Positions 1-7,243 of a DNA stretch of 24,948 bases are shown here, piece by piece (the stretch's first letter is position 1; each line of letters begins with the position of its first letter). The position numbers and the translations under genes are program-made. The notes beneath the pieces were generated by a model. It saw only the letters and a program-made list of their open reading frames with translations. It had not been told where the DNA came from and ran no database searches. Source of the DNA: an uncultured Acetobacteraceae bacterium (GTDB taxonomy: Bacteria; Pseudomonadota; Alphaproteobacteria; Acetobacterales; Acetobacteraceae); the NCBI GenBank assembly GCA_903839965.1, contig CAIMEK010000127.1:1-24948 (forward strand), given 5' to 3'.

Positions 1-1
1 C

Positions 2-121
2 CGCGTCTTCGATGACGCCGATGCCATCGTCAATCACTGCTGCGACGCCTGGAACAAGCTCGAGGCCCAGCCCTGGACCATCATGTCTATCGGCCTGCGC
101 GACTGGGCACACGGGTTCTAA
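2..121 (+). pseudogene. IS630-family transposase, C-terminal end (cut by window edge)
   Basis: The plus-strand frame is open from the window edge to a TAA at 119-121 and encodes about 39 residues. It ends with the typical tail of IS630-family DDE transposases: a helix with C-x-A-W-N-K-L, then 'PWTIMSIGLRDWAHGF'. Only the last part of the DDE domain is visible, so I cannot tell whether the element is intact to the left. No clear terminal inverted repeat or TA target duplication was recognised just downstream. A different piece (the N-terminus) of the same transposase family lies on the other strand near 5.5 kb. Family assignment is from the remembered C-terminal motif. Confidence 0.75.
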
Positions 122-442
122 TCAGCGAGTCTTGGTATTACTTGTCCGGCAACCTCAACAACGCCTCGTTCCAGGCTCACCGGAAGATTCGCAACCGGCT
201 GCAGCCGGCACGGGCCAGTGGCCTCACCCGAGCAGGCCATGACAAACCATATGAGCAGCAGCGGAAATCCGCGAAACAACCGACCATGGTGTTCATGCAT
301 GGTCATCCGGGCCTGCGGGACCGCAACCTGGGCAGCGCCGATAGGTGCCCGCCAGCCCGAACGTCGCTCGCACGCGTTCCTTGTCATGGCTTGTCTGCCT
401 CCGCCGCTCGTGGACGAGCCGCCGCTTCCCTCGTTTCACTGG
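122..442. other. Non-coding stretch between transposase end and efflux-protein relic
   Basis: These 321 bases hold no ORF with recognisable protein similarity on either strand. The longer open frames here have unstructured, arginine/proline/serine-rich translations typical of chance ORFs in GC-rich DNA. It is probably the flank of the IS630 element plus eroded chromosomal sequence. I see no tRNA-like, terminator or repeat structure in it. Confidence 0.4.
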
Positions 443-613
443 TCAATTCTGAACCTTGTGCCGGTCGGGCAACGCCGCGGTGGACCAGCCGCCGCCGAGC
501 GCCTCGATGAGCGCCACGCTGGCGACCAGCCGGCTCTGCTGGATCGCCAGTGCGGCCCGCTCATCCGCCAACAACAGGGTCTGCTCGGTGATCACGCTGG
601 TGTATCCCACCTT
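443..613 (-). pseudogene. Relic of RND-efflux outer-membrane lipoprotein (NodT/OprM type), C-terminus
   Basis: About 56 minus-strand residues ending at a stop at 443-445 match the last helix of outer-membrane factors of tripartite RND pumps: 'YTSVITEQTLLLADERAAL' followed by 'SRLVASVALIEALGGGW'. The V-I-T-x-Q helix and terminal ALGGGW are hallmarks of NodT/OprM/CusC-type proteins, which are about 460-500 residues long. Homology stops around position 610; the preceding residues look unrelated, so roughly 90 percent of the gene is missing and no start exists. In life the protein forms the trimeric export duct; this piece cannot. Confidence 0.75.
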
Positions 614-734
614 ATTCACGGCACGGCAGCGATTCACTGACGGGTGTCGCATAACGTGCGGATTGCGTTCAAGGATTGGGTGTCGAAGCCATCCTGTTCA
701 CGCGCATGCACGAGCCACACCCACCATGTGGCTA

Positions 735-1052
735 CGGCAGCGCCTGCACCGCCGGTGCGACGCAGTACTCGGCATAACCGCCACCATTGGTGGGGGCACA
801 GACCTGCTCGCCGACCTCGATGCCGGTCACCGTTTCGCCGACAGCCGCCACATCGCCGGCCACTTCCAGCCCCAGCAGCGGGCTCGCGCCGGACGGCGGC
901 GGATACAGGCCCAGGCGTTGCTGCACGTCCGGCCGGTTCACGCCGGCGGCACACACGCGGATCAGCAATTCATCGCGACGGGGCTCCGGCACCGGCGCGG
1001 TGGCCGGCTTCAGCACTTCGGGCCCGCCGGCGCCGGCGGCTTCGATGACGGT
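735..1052 (-). pseudogene. N-terminal fragment of NAD(P)H quinone oxidoreductase (MDR/PIG3-like)
   Basis: About 106 residues match the N-terminal catalytic GroES-like domain of zinc-free medium-chain quinone oxidoreductases: 'TVIEAAGAGGPEVL', then 'AAGVNRPDVQQRLGLYPPP', 'LLGLEVAGDVAAVG' and 'NGGGYAEYCVAP'. The family is about 325 residues; the fragment stops right after the A-E-Y-C-V-A-P segment, so the entire Rossmann NAD(P)-binding domain is missing. The frame continues upstream without a stop into a transposase-like tail, so the natural start codon has also been lost or replaced. Non-functional as an oxidoreductase. Confidence 0.75.
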
Positions 1053-1061
1053 CGGCTGGCT

Positions 1062-1250
1062 GCGGCAGCGGATGAGGTCGGGGAGATACGGGACGGCGGG
1101 GGTTGCCGGGATGCCGAGGCGGGCGCCGAGGTAGTCCCAGAAGGCGATGCCGAGCTTACGACAGGTCTTGGCGAGGCGAAGGAAGGCATCGCGGCAGTCG
1201 CGGCCGCTGCCGCTCTGAGTTCCGCCGCTGACCTGGCGCTTGGTCACCTG
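1062..1250 (-). pseudogene. Transposase C-terminal-like fragment (probably IS66 type)
   Basis: About 63 minus-strand residues beginning 'QVTKRQVSGGTQSGSGRDCR' and continuing 'LAKTCRKLGIAFWDYLGARL' resemble the C-terminal tail of IS66-like transposases, where a K-R-x-V-S-G-G-x-x-S segment precedes a helical tail. There is no stop at its end: the frame runs directly into the quinone-oxidoreductase fragment. At its other end it abuts the serine-recombinase relic almost base to base. Family assignment is from remembered motif shape and is tentative; the transposase nature is more likely than the precise family. Confidence 0.45.
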
Positions 1251-1575
1251 GCAGCGGTTCGGGCGTCCCGGCGGTGGCAATGCGGGAATACAACTCAGCC
1301 TGTTGGTGTTCGAGGCCGCGGAGTTCCTGCACCATTGACGCGCTGCAGAGACCGTCCTTCATGAGCTCCAACAGATTGCGGATCTGCCTGGTGGCCCGAG
1401 TGTGCTCGCGTTCGAACTCGGCCCATCGCTGGCCGCGCTGGCGGTTGGCGGCATTCACTTCGGCGACGTACTCTGCGACGAAGGCCTTGACCAGTTCGGG
1501 GGCGAGGAGCCGGTGCTTCAACCCGGCCAGAACCCGATCGAGCAGGCGTTCACGCACAACCGTACGGGCATTGGC
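1249..1575 (-). pseudogene. Serine site-specific recombinase, C-terminal fragment
   Basis: About 109 residues match the region after the zinc-ribbon of large serine recombinases: 'RTVVRERLLDRVLAGLKHRL', 'LLAPELVKAFVAEYVAEVN', then a charged coiled-coil stretch and 'RNLLELMKDGLCSASMVQEL' followed by L-E-H-Q-Q-A-E-L. In full proteins (about 500-650 residues) this coiled coil follows the resolvase catalytic domain and recombinase domain, which are absent. The ATG at 1614 is fortuitous. Large serine recombinases integrate phages and integrative elements, so the relic hints that a mobile element once sat here. Confidence 0.7.
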
Positions 1576-1761
1576 GCTCCCATGGAGAACCTGGCCCATA
1601 GTGCCCCCTTCCACTCACGCGAAAAGACTGCACCATTAAAGCCTGGGATTAAAAATCTGGCCTCGGGAGGCGTCTGCATCAACCGGATAGGCAAGGTTCG
1701 TTCGACCGAAGCTGTCGCCGATTAATCGTCACGAGGTCAGAACGCGTATCTCTAGGCTCCT

Positions 1762-1782
1762 GGCCGGTCTTTCGGGCCGGCC
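1762..1782. terminator. Possible weak hairpin downstream of the MFS gene
   Basis: GGCCGG (1762-1767) and CCGGCC (1777-1782) pair across a 9-base loop just beyond the stop of the minus-strand MFS gene at 1799. There is no T-run on either side, so it is at best a weak or Rho-assisted end. The rest of 1576-1798 shows nothing else recognisable. Confidence 0.25.
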
Positions 1783-1798
1783 TGAACCGGCATGGCCT

Positions 1799-3079
1799 TC
1801 AGACAATGACCATCCGTTTCAGCGGCCCCATGATGAAAGTGAAGCTAACGGCGGCCATCAGCGACATCCCGCCGACGAAGACCAGCGCCCAGGCGAACGA
1901 CCCGGTTTCCTTGATGATGAAGCCGACGACGATCGGCGTGATGATACCGGATATGCCGCCGACGAAGTTGCCGATGCCGCTCATGGTGCCGATCATGCCG
2001 GCGGGGGCGATGTCCGAGGCCAGCACCCAGGAGATCGATCCAAGGCCTTGCATGAAGCAAGCGATGGCGACGATGATCATGGCCAGGGTGATCGAATTGG
2101 TCAGGTTGGCCAGCGCGATCAGGGATACCAGCGCCGCGCCGGCGGAAATCGGCAGCTTGCGCGCCAGGTCGAGCGAGGCGCCGCGACGCAGCAGCCAGTC
2201 GGAGCACAACCCGGAGGAAAAGGTTCCAACGAACATGGCGATGGCCGGCACCACGACAAGAAACCCGGTCTGCAGCATGGTCATGCCGCGTTCGCGCACA
2301 AGATAGGTCGGGAACCAGGTCAGGAAGAACCAAACCGTCGTGGAGACGAAGAATTTCCCCAGGCAAAGGCCGAGCAATTGCCGGCGCATGAGCAACTGAC
2401 CGATCTGCGCCCAGGATACCTTGCCGCGCCGCTGCAGATTGCTCTCGGCAGCCTCGGCCAGGGGCAGTTGATCGGGTCGTGGATCGCGGTAGAACACGCA
2501 CCACACGATGCCCCACGCGATGCCGAATACGCCGCAGACAAGAAACAGCCAGCGCCAGCCGAAACTGGCGGCGATCCAGAACAGCACGGGGGCCAGGAAG
2601 GCCGTGCCGACACTTTGCGCCATGATGTAGACGCTGGTGGCGAGGCCGCGCTCCTCCGGGGGGAACCAGACGGCGACGACGCGGGCGCTGGAGGGAATGG
2701 CTGGCGCTTCCAGCATGCCGACGGCCAAACGCAACGGCAGCAGCGTGTTGATCCCGCTGCAAAGACTTTGCAGGGCTGTCGCGGCGGACCAACCCAGCAG
2801 TGCTATGCCGTAGACGACGCGGGTGCCGAACCAATCCATCAGGTAGCCGGTGGGAAGATTGGCGAAGGCGTAGGTCCAGGCGAAGGCTGAGAACAATATG
2901 CCCATCTGGACGGGGCCGAGCCCGAATTCCTTGGTAATGAGGGGTGCGGCCACGGACAGATTGGACCGGTCGAGGTAGTTGATCATCATTGCGCCGACAA
3001 CGAGGGCCAGCATGAAATGGCGGGTACCACCTGCCCGGGTGCCGGTCTGTGGCGGGCGTTCGATCGCTGAAGTGCGCAT
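1799..3079 (-). CDS. MFS transporter, ACS (anion:cation symporter) family, sugar-acid type
   Basis: A 426-residue inner-membrane protein with about 12 hydrophobic segments in two six-helix halves separated by a polar loop near residues 200-225. The first helix carries 'MMINYLDRSNLSVAAPLI', the ACS-family signature seen in GudP, ExuT, GarP and DgoT, proton symporters of glucarate, hexuronate and galactonate. The loop after helix 2 has 'GYLMDWFGTR'. I chose the ATG at 3079 because AAGGAGGA lies about nine bases upstream; a longer open frame to 3385 has no such site and runs into the neighbouring SMP-30 gene. It is last in the minus-strand run, 65 bases after the lactonase. An aldonate or uronate substrate is inferred from family and neighbours. 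Confidence 0.85.
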   Translation of the reverse strand: MRTSAIERPPQTGTRAGGTRHFMLALVVGAMMINYLDRSNLSVAAPLITKEFGLGPVQMGILFSAFAWTYAFANLPTGYLMDWFGTRVVYGIALLGWSAATALQSLCSGINTLLPLRLAVGMLEAPAIPSSARVVAVWFPPEERGLATSVYIMAQSVGTAFLAPVLFWIAASFGWRWLFLVCGVFGIAWGIVWCVFYRDPRPDQLPLAEAAESNLQRRGKVSWAQIGQLLMRRQLLGLCLGKFFVSTTVWFFLTWFPTYLVRERGMTMLQTGFLVVVPAIAMFVGTFSSGLCSDWLLRRGASLDLARKLPISAGAALVSLIALANLTNSITLAMIIVAIACFMQGLGSISWVLASDIAPAGMIGTMSGIGNFVGGISGIITPIVVGFIIKETGSFAWALVFVGGMSLMAAVSFTFIMGPLKRMVIV

Positions 3080-3144
3080 CTTCGATTTCCTCCTTCCCCA
3101 ATAGGGCATCTTCATGATTGCGAAGCCGGGAGCCTGCGATTGCG

Positions 3145-4086
3145 TCAATCGGCCGGTGTGTCTGCCGGTTGATGGGAAAACATGGCAAGCCCCGGCACCG
3201 GCAGGTCGGCCTGCAGGATGGAGCCGGTTTCGGACTCCACGATGAATAGGCGTGTGCCTCCCGGCCCGCCGAATGCCATGTTGCTCGTCGAAACCCCGGC
3301 GCAGGAGACGATGCGGTCGAGCGGTTCGGCCTGCCGTGACAGTCGCCACAGCGAACCGAGACCCGCATGCGCGATCAGCAGGCAACCATCCGCGTCAAGC
3401 GCCAGTCCATCCGGACCACCTGTCCCGCCATGCAATTGCGCAAACACTCCCACCTTGGTCACCAGGCCGCTTGCATGCAGCGGCAGGCGCCAGATCTGGC
3501 TGGCACGCGTCACCGCTACGAGCAGAAAGCTTTCGTCAGCATCTACGGCGATGCCGTTCGGGCTCGGGATCGTGTTGAGCAGGCAAGTCAACCGCCCGTC
3601 CGGGGTGAGCCGGTAGACCCGCCCGGTCGGGTCCTGCATGCCGGTCTGCCCCTGGTCGGTGAAATAGAGCGTCCCGGATCGGCCGAAGACCAAATCGTTC
3701 AGGCCTTTGAAGCTTTCCGACCCGACCGTCTCGAGGAACGGCGTCACCGCACCACTCGCCGGGTCAAGCAGCATCAGGCCGTATTTGTAGTCGGCAATGA
3801 AAATACGACCGTCCCGGTGGATCTTCAGGCCGTTCGGCCAGCCCTGGTATTCGGCCACCTGTTCCCACTCGCCCGCCGGGTCGATTCGGAAGACGCGACC
3901 GTACGGGATATCAACCACGTAAAGACGGCCTTCGCGATCGAAGGACGGACCTTCAAGGAAACTGTCACACGCGCGCCCCCCTCGGTTGCCGTCGGCCCAG
4001 GTGTTACGACGTGGCTTGCGGAAACGGTCCGGCAGGCGCGTGAAAACGCTGGTCTCCATCCGGCGTGGCGGCGCGAAGTACGTCAT
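3145..4086 (-). CDS. SMP-30/gluconolactonase/LRE-like lactonase
   Basis: A 313-residue six-bladed beta-propeller of the SMP-30/gluconolactonase family. The usual divalent-metal ligands appear in order: Glu45 in F-L-E-G-P-S-F-D, Asn130 in 'FKGLNDLVFG', Asn177 in 'SPNGIAVDAD' and Asp226 in 'GGPDGLALDADG'. Family members hydrolyse aldonolactones to free aldonates in the cytoplasm or periplasm; no signal peptide is evident. The ATG at 4086 is preceded by AAAGGA at suitable spacing, whereas upstream in-frame ATGs would overlap the preceding MFS gene. It sits 73 bases after one MFS gene and 65 bases before another, consistent with lactone-to-aldonate conversion beside aldonate transporters. The actual lactone is not determinable. 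Confidence 0.82.
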   Translation of the reverse strand: MTYFAPPRRMETSVFTRLPDRFRKPRRNTWADGNRGGRACDSFLEGPSFDREGRLYVVDIPYGRVFRIDPAGEWEQVAEYQGWPNGLKIHRDGRIFIADYKYGLMLLDPASGAVTPFLETVGSESFKGLNDLVFGRSGTLYFTDQGQTGMQDPTGRVYRLTPDGRLTCLLNTIPSPNGIAVDADESFLLVAVTRASQIWRLPLHASGLVTKVGVFAQLHGGTGGPDGLALDADGCLLIAHAGLGSLWRLSRQAEPLDRIVSCAGVSTSNMAFGGPGGTRLFIVESETGSILQADLPVPGLAMFSHQPADTPAD

Positions 4087-4159
4087 GGCGGCAAGTCCTT
4101 TCGGCTGGATGGGGTCAAAATCCCTGGTGGTGTTTGTAAGCCTAGACTTTCTGGACCGC

Positions 4160-5485
4160 CTAGGATCGCGGCGCTGTGCGCTCCATCCGGCGGTCGTGGC
4201 CCGCCGCGACCACCGCGATAGCGGAGACGATCGTCGCCGAGGACATGCAGAGCAGCGCAATGTTGACGCTGCCAGTTGCGTCCTTCACCAGCCCGAACAC
4301 CCAAGGTCCGAGGAACCCGCCCAGGTTGCCGACCGAATTGATCATCGCGATGCCGCCGGCCGCGGCGGTGCCGGTGAGCAGCGCCGTGGGCAGCGACCAG
4401 AAGGTCGGCGAAATGGATTGCTGGCCCATCACAGCAACGATCAGCGCGATCATCGTCAGCACCGGGTGGTCGACGCCGATGAAGATGCAGGCCGATAGTC
4501 CTGCCGATGTCAGCAGGCACGCCCCTGCCACGTGCCAGGTTCGCTCGCCGGTGCGGTCGGAATGCGCGCACCAGCAAAGCATCGCAACGAACGCAAACGC
4601 GTAGGGCAGTGCACTGACTGGTCCGACCATATTGGTGGGTACGCCAAGTCCCCTGACGATCAGGGGGAGGAAGAACACGAGTGCGTAAGCGGTACAGTTC
4701 GGGCCGACAAAGGCAAGCGTCAGCAGCAGCATCTTCGGGTTGCTGAATACCTCGCCGAGCGAATACTTGCGCACCGCTTCACGCTGGGCGCGCTCGTCGG
4801 CCAGCCGGTCGGTTAACCAGGCTTTCTGGTCCGGCCTGAGCCAGGCCGCGTCGTTCGGCCGATCAGTCAGCAGCCGCCACATGACAAAGCACATGATAAT
4901 TGGCGGTAGCGCCTCAAGGATGAACAACCATTGCCAGCCCGCCAACGCCCATATCCCGTCCATCCGCAGCAACAATCCCGAAGCGGGGGGACCGATAATC
5001 AACGAGATCATCACGGATGACTGGAAAATCGCCATCATCCGGGAGCGATAGGCGGAGGGGAACCACCATGTCAGATACAGGACCACGCCCGGATAGAACC
5101 CGGCCTCGCCGAGCCCAAGCAAAAATCGGATCCCGTAGAAGCTCCAGTCGTTCCATACGAAGGCGGTCAAGCCGGAGATAATGCCCCAGGTGATCAGAAT
5201 GCGGGCGATCCAACGGCGCGCGCCCATCTTGTTGAGGATCAGGTTGCTCGGGATCTCGGCCAGGAAATAGCCAAAGAAGAAAAGGCCGGCGCCGAAACCG
5301 AACACAGCCCCTGAAAACCCCAGTTGCTGGTTCATCGTGGGCGCGGCCATGCCGACGTTCACGCGGTCCAGGTAGGCGCAGAAATAACCCAACATGAGCA
5401 GTGGGAGCAACCGCCAGGCGACCCGGCGGATGGTTTCACGTTCGAGTGGATCGGTCTGACGCACATTCGGCGCAATTGCATCCAC
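4160..5485 (-). CDS. MFS transporter, ACS family (HpaX/tartrate-transporter-like), copy A
   Basis: A 441-residue 12-helix permease. Family signatures are 'LGYFCAYLDRVNVGMAAPTM' in helix 1, 'AEIPSNLILNKMGARRWIAR' between helices 2 and 3, and 'GLGEAGFYPGVVLYLTWWFP' in helix 4, typical of the ACS branch with tartrate, phthalate and 4-hydroxyphenylacetate permeases. The central loop contains 'REAVRKYSLGEVFSNPKMLL'. It has the same length as, and long stretches identical to, the next gene upstream (5761-7086), so the pair is a tandem duplication. The ATG at 5485 has AGGGAGAA upstream. The paralog is 275 bases away, with an IS630 transposase remnant in the gap, so this copy's upstream DNA has been rebuilt. 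A carboxylate or aldonate substrate is inferred. Confidence 0.87.
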   Translation of the reverse strand: MDAIAPNVRQTDPLERETIRRVAWRLLPLLMLGYFCAYLDRVNVGMAAPTMNQQLGFSGAVFGFGAGLFFFGYFLAEIPSNLILNKMGARRWIARILITWGIISGLTAFVWNDWSFYGIRFLLGLGEAGFYPGVVLYLTWWFPSAYRSRMMAIFQSSVMISLIIGPPASGLLLRMDGIWALAGWQWLFILEALPPIIMCFVMWRLLTDRPNDAAWLRPDQKAWLTDRLADERAQREAVRKYSLGEVFSNPKMLLLTLAFVGPNCTAYALVFFLPLIVRGLGVPTNMVGPVSALPYAFAFVAMLCWCAHSDRTGERTWHVAGACLLTSAGLSACIFIGVDHPVLTMIALIVAVMGQQSISPTFWSLPTALLTGTAAAGGIAMINSVGNLGGFLGPWVFGLVKDATGSVNIALLCMSSATIVSAIAVVAAGHDRRMERTAPRS

Positions 5486-5508
5486 AGTCGTTTTCTCCCT
5501 GTTGCGCG

Positions 5509-5634
5509 CTAGCCGTCGGGAGTGAGCTCAGGTTGAAGAGGGGTGCCCATATGGATCAACCGGTTGAGCTGCTCACGCTCCTCCTCGCTCAGTCTCACGA
5601 CGCACTTCTTTACGGCAATCTGTTTCGTGATCAC
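5509..5634 (-). pseudogene. IS630-family transposase N-terminal relic
   Basis: In the gap between the two MFS paralogs the minus strand carries a short frame (possible GTG start 5632-5634, stop TAG 5509-5511; the frame is closed upstream by TGA at 5638-5640). It encodes about 41 residues including 'KKCVVRLSEEEREQLNRLIH', the opening of the helix-turn-helix domain of IS630-family transposases. After the I-H-M-G residues the match ends and the frame stops within about 11 codons; a full protein would be about 340-370 residues. It abuts the 5' region of MFS copy A directly. Short but distinctive. Confidence 0.65.
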
Positions 5635-5760
5635 GACTCATCTCCGCCATTGCGGAGCTATCGATTCAGACATCTACCGCAAAATCAATGACGGCGGGTA
5701 CTAGCCAGGTTAGACATAAAGGTGTTCTGGGTCGGCCCGCAGCCCCTGTCTGCACCTCCG

Positions 5761-7086
5761 TTACAGGCGGGTCGGGATGCGTTCCAGCCGGCGGTCTTGG
5801 CCCACCACGAGCACCGAGATGGCGGACACCACCGTTGCGGACGCCAGGAAAAGCAACGCGACGGTGTCACTGCCGGAGACATCCTTCACCAGCCCGAATA
5901 TCGACGGTCCGAGCCACCCGCCCAGATTGCCCACCGCACCGATCATGGCGATGCCGCCCGCCGCGGCCGCGCCGGTCAACATGGCACTGGGCAGCGACCA
6001 GAAGGGCGCCGCAGTGGATGACTGGGCCATCACCGCGATGCATATCGCGACCATCAGCACGACTGGATGGCCGGTGCCGATAAGAGTACAAGCCGCCAAC
6101 CCAGTCGAGCACAGCAAGTATGCGCCGACCAAATGCCAGATCCGCTCGCCCGTGATATCGGAATGGTAGCCCCAGGCAATCATCGTCGCGAAAGCGCACA
6201 GGTATGGCAACCCGGCGACCAACCCAATCCAATCGGTGGATACGCCGAGCCCTTTGACGATCAGCGGCAGGAAGAACACAATCCCGTAGGTCGATACGTT
6301 CTGGCCCACATAGGCCAGTGTCAGCAACAACATCTTCGGGTTACTGAACACCTCGCCGAGCGAATACTTCCGGATTGCCTCACGCTGCGCGCGCTCGGAA
6401 TCCATCCGCTCGATCAGCCACGCCCGCTGGTCAGGCTTGAGCCAGGTCGCGTCCTTCGGGCGGTCGGTCAGCAACTGCCACATCACGAAACACATGATGA
6501 TCGGCGGCAGCGCCTCCATGATGAACATCCACCGCCAGCCCGCCAGCCCCAGGATTCCGTTCATATGTAGCAATAGCCCACCGACGGGCGGCCCGACGAA
6601 CAGCGAGATGATGCTGGCCGACTGGAATATCGCCTGCATCCGACCGCGATAGTAGGAAGGGAACCACCAGCTCAGATACAGCACTACCCCCGGGTAGAAC
6701 CCGGCCTCCGCCAAGCCGAGGAGGAAACGGATGCCGTAGAAGCTCCACTCGTTCCACGCGAAGCCGGTCAGGCCAGAGATGATGCCCCAGGTAATCAGGA
6801 TGCGGGCGAGCCAGCGCCGTGCCCCGACCTTGTTGAGGATCAAGTTGCTCGGGATTTCGGCCAGAAAATAGCCGACGAAGAACATACCGGCGCCGAAGCC
6901 GAACACCGCGTTCGAGAACCCCAGATCCGGGCTCATGGTCGGCGCGGCCATGCCCACATTCGAGCGGTCCAGGTAGGCACAGAAATAGCCCAGCATGAGC
7001 AGCGGCATCAACCGCCAGGCCACCCGCTTGACGGTTTCCCGCTCGATCGGCTCGACTCCACGCCCAATTGGTGCACGTGCATCCAT
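5761..7086 (-). CDS. MFS transporter, ACS family (HpaX/tartrate-transporter-like), copy B
   Basis: A 441-residue 12-helix permease, tandem paralog of the gene at 4160-5485. Shared signatures include 'LGYFCAYLDRSNVGMAAPTM', 'AEIPSNLILNKVGARRWLAR', 'GLAEAGFYPGVVLYLSWWFP' and 'YSLGEVFSNPKMLLLTLAYV'. I chose the ATG at 7086 over the one at 7116 because a strong AGGAGG lies eight bases upstream of it. It follows the dehydratase gene by 157 bases and is probably cotranscribed with it. Differences between the copies cluster in the C-terminal half (for example Y-V-G-Q-N-V-S-T-Y-G here against F-V-G-P-N-C-T-A-Y-A in copy A), suggesting changed substrate preference. The substrate is inferred to be a sugar acid. 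Confidence 0.88.
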   Translation of the reverse strand: MDARAPIGRGVEPIERETVKRVAWRLMPLLMLGYFCAYLDRSNVGMAAPTMSPDLGFSNAVFGFGAGMFFVGYFLAEIPSNLILNKVGARRWLARILITWGIISGLTGFAWNEWSFYGIRFLLGLAEAGFYPGVVLYLSWWFPSYYRGRMQAIFQSASIISLFVGPPVGGLLLHMNGILGLAGWRWMFIMEALPPIIMCFVMWQLLTDRPKDATWLKPDQRAWLIERMDSERAQREAIRKYSLGEVFSNPKMLLLTLAYVGQNVSTYGIVFFLPLIVKGLGVSTDWIGLVAGLPYLCAFATMIAWGYHSDITGERIWHLVGAYLLCSTGLAACTLIGTGHPVVLMVAICIAVMAQSSTAAPFWSLPSAMLTGAAAAGGIAMIGAVGNLGGWLGPSIFGLVKDVSGSDTVALLFLASATVVSAISVLVVGQDRRLERIPTRL

Positions 7087-7243
7087 GACGGTTTCCTCCT
7101 CATGGGCACAGGCCATCTCCGCTTCCTGGCCTGCGCAGAAACGTTAGTAGGCGACGCTTCCGTGACCGATGGTTTCCGGCGCCCGGATCAGCCTAACGTC
7201 TTGGCATGGCGGTGCCATGACGGCGAACTGCCAGGCGCTGGCA

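Noticed and set aside
2048..2890. A 280-codon plus-strand open frame opposite the first MFS gene
   Set aside because: Low-complexity Gly/Gln/Asp/Glu-rich translation with no recognisable domain; the opposite strand has a complete 12-helix transporter.
3080..3385. Upstream extension of the first MFS gene to give a 528-residue protein
   Set aside because: The extra 102 residues are not membrane-like, overlap the SMP-30 gene in another frame, and the internal ATG at 3079 has a far better ribosome-binding site.
2..5640. The IS630 C-terminus at 2-121 and N-terminus at 5509-5634 as two halves of one split transposase
   Set aside because: They lie on opposite strands and the N-terminal piece ends after about 30 matching residues, so a single insertion splitting one IS copy does not explain them.
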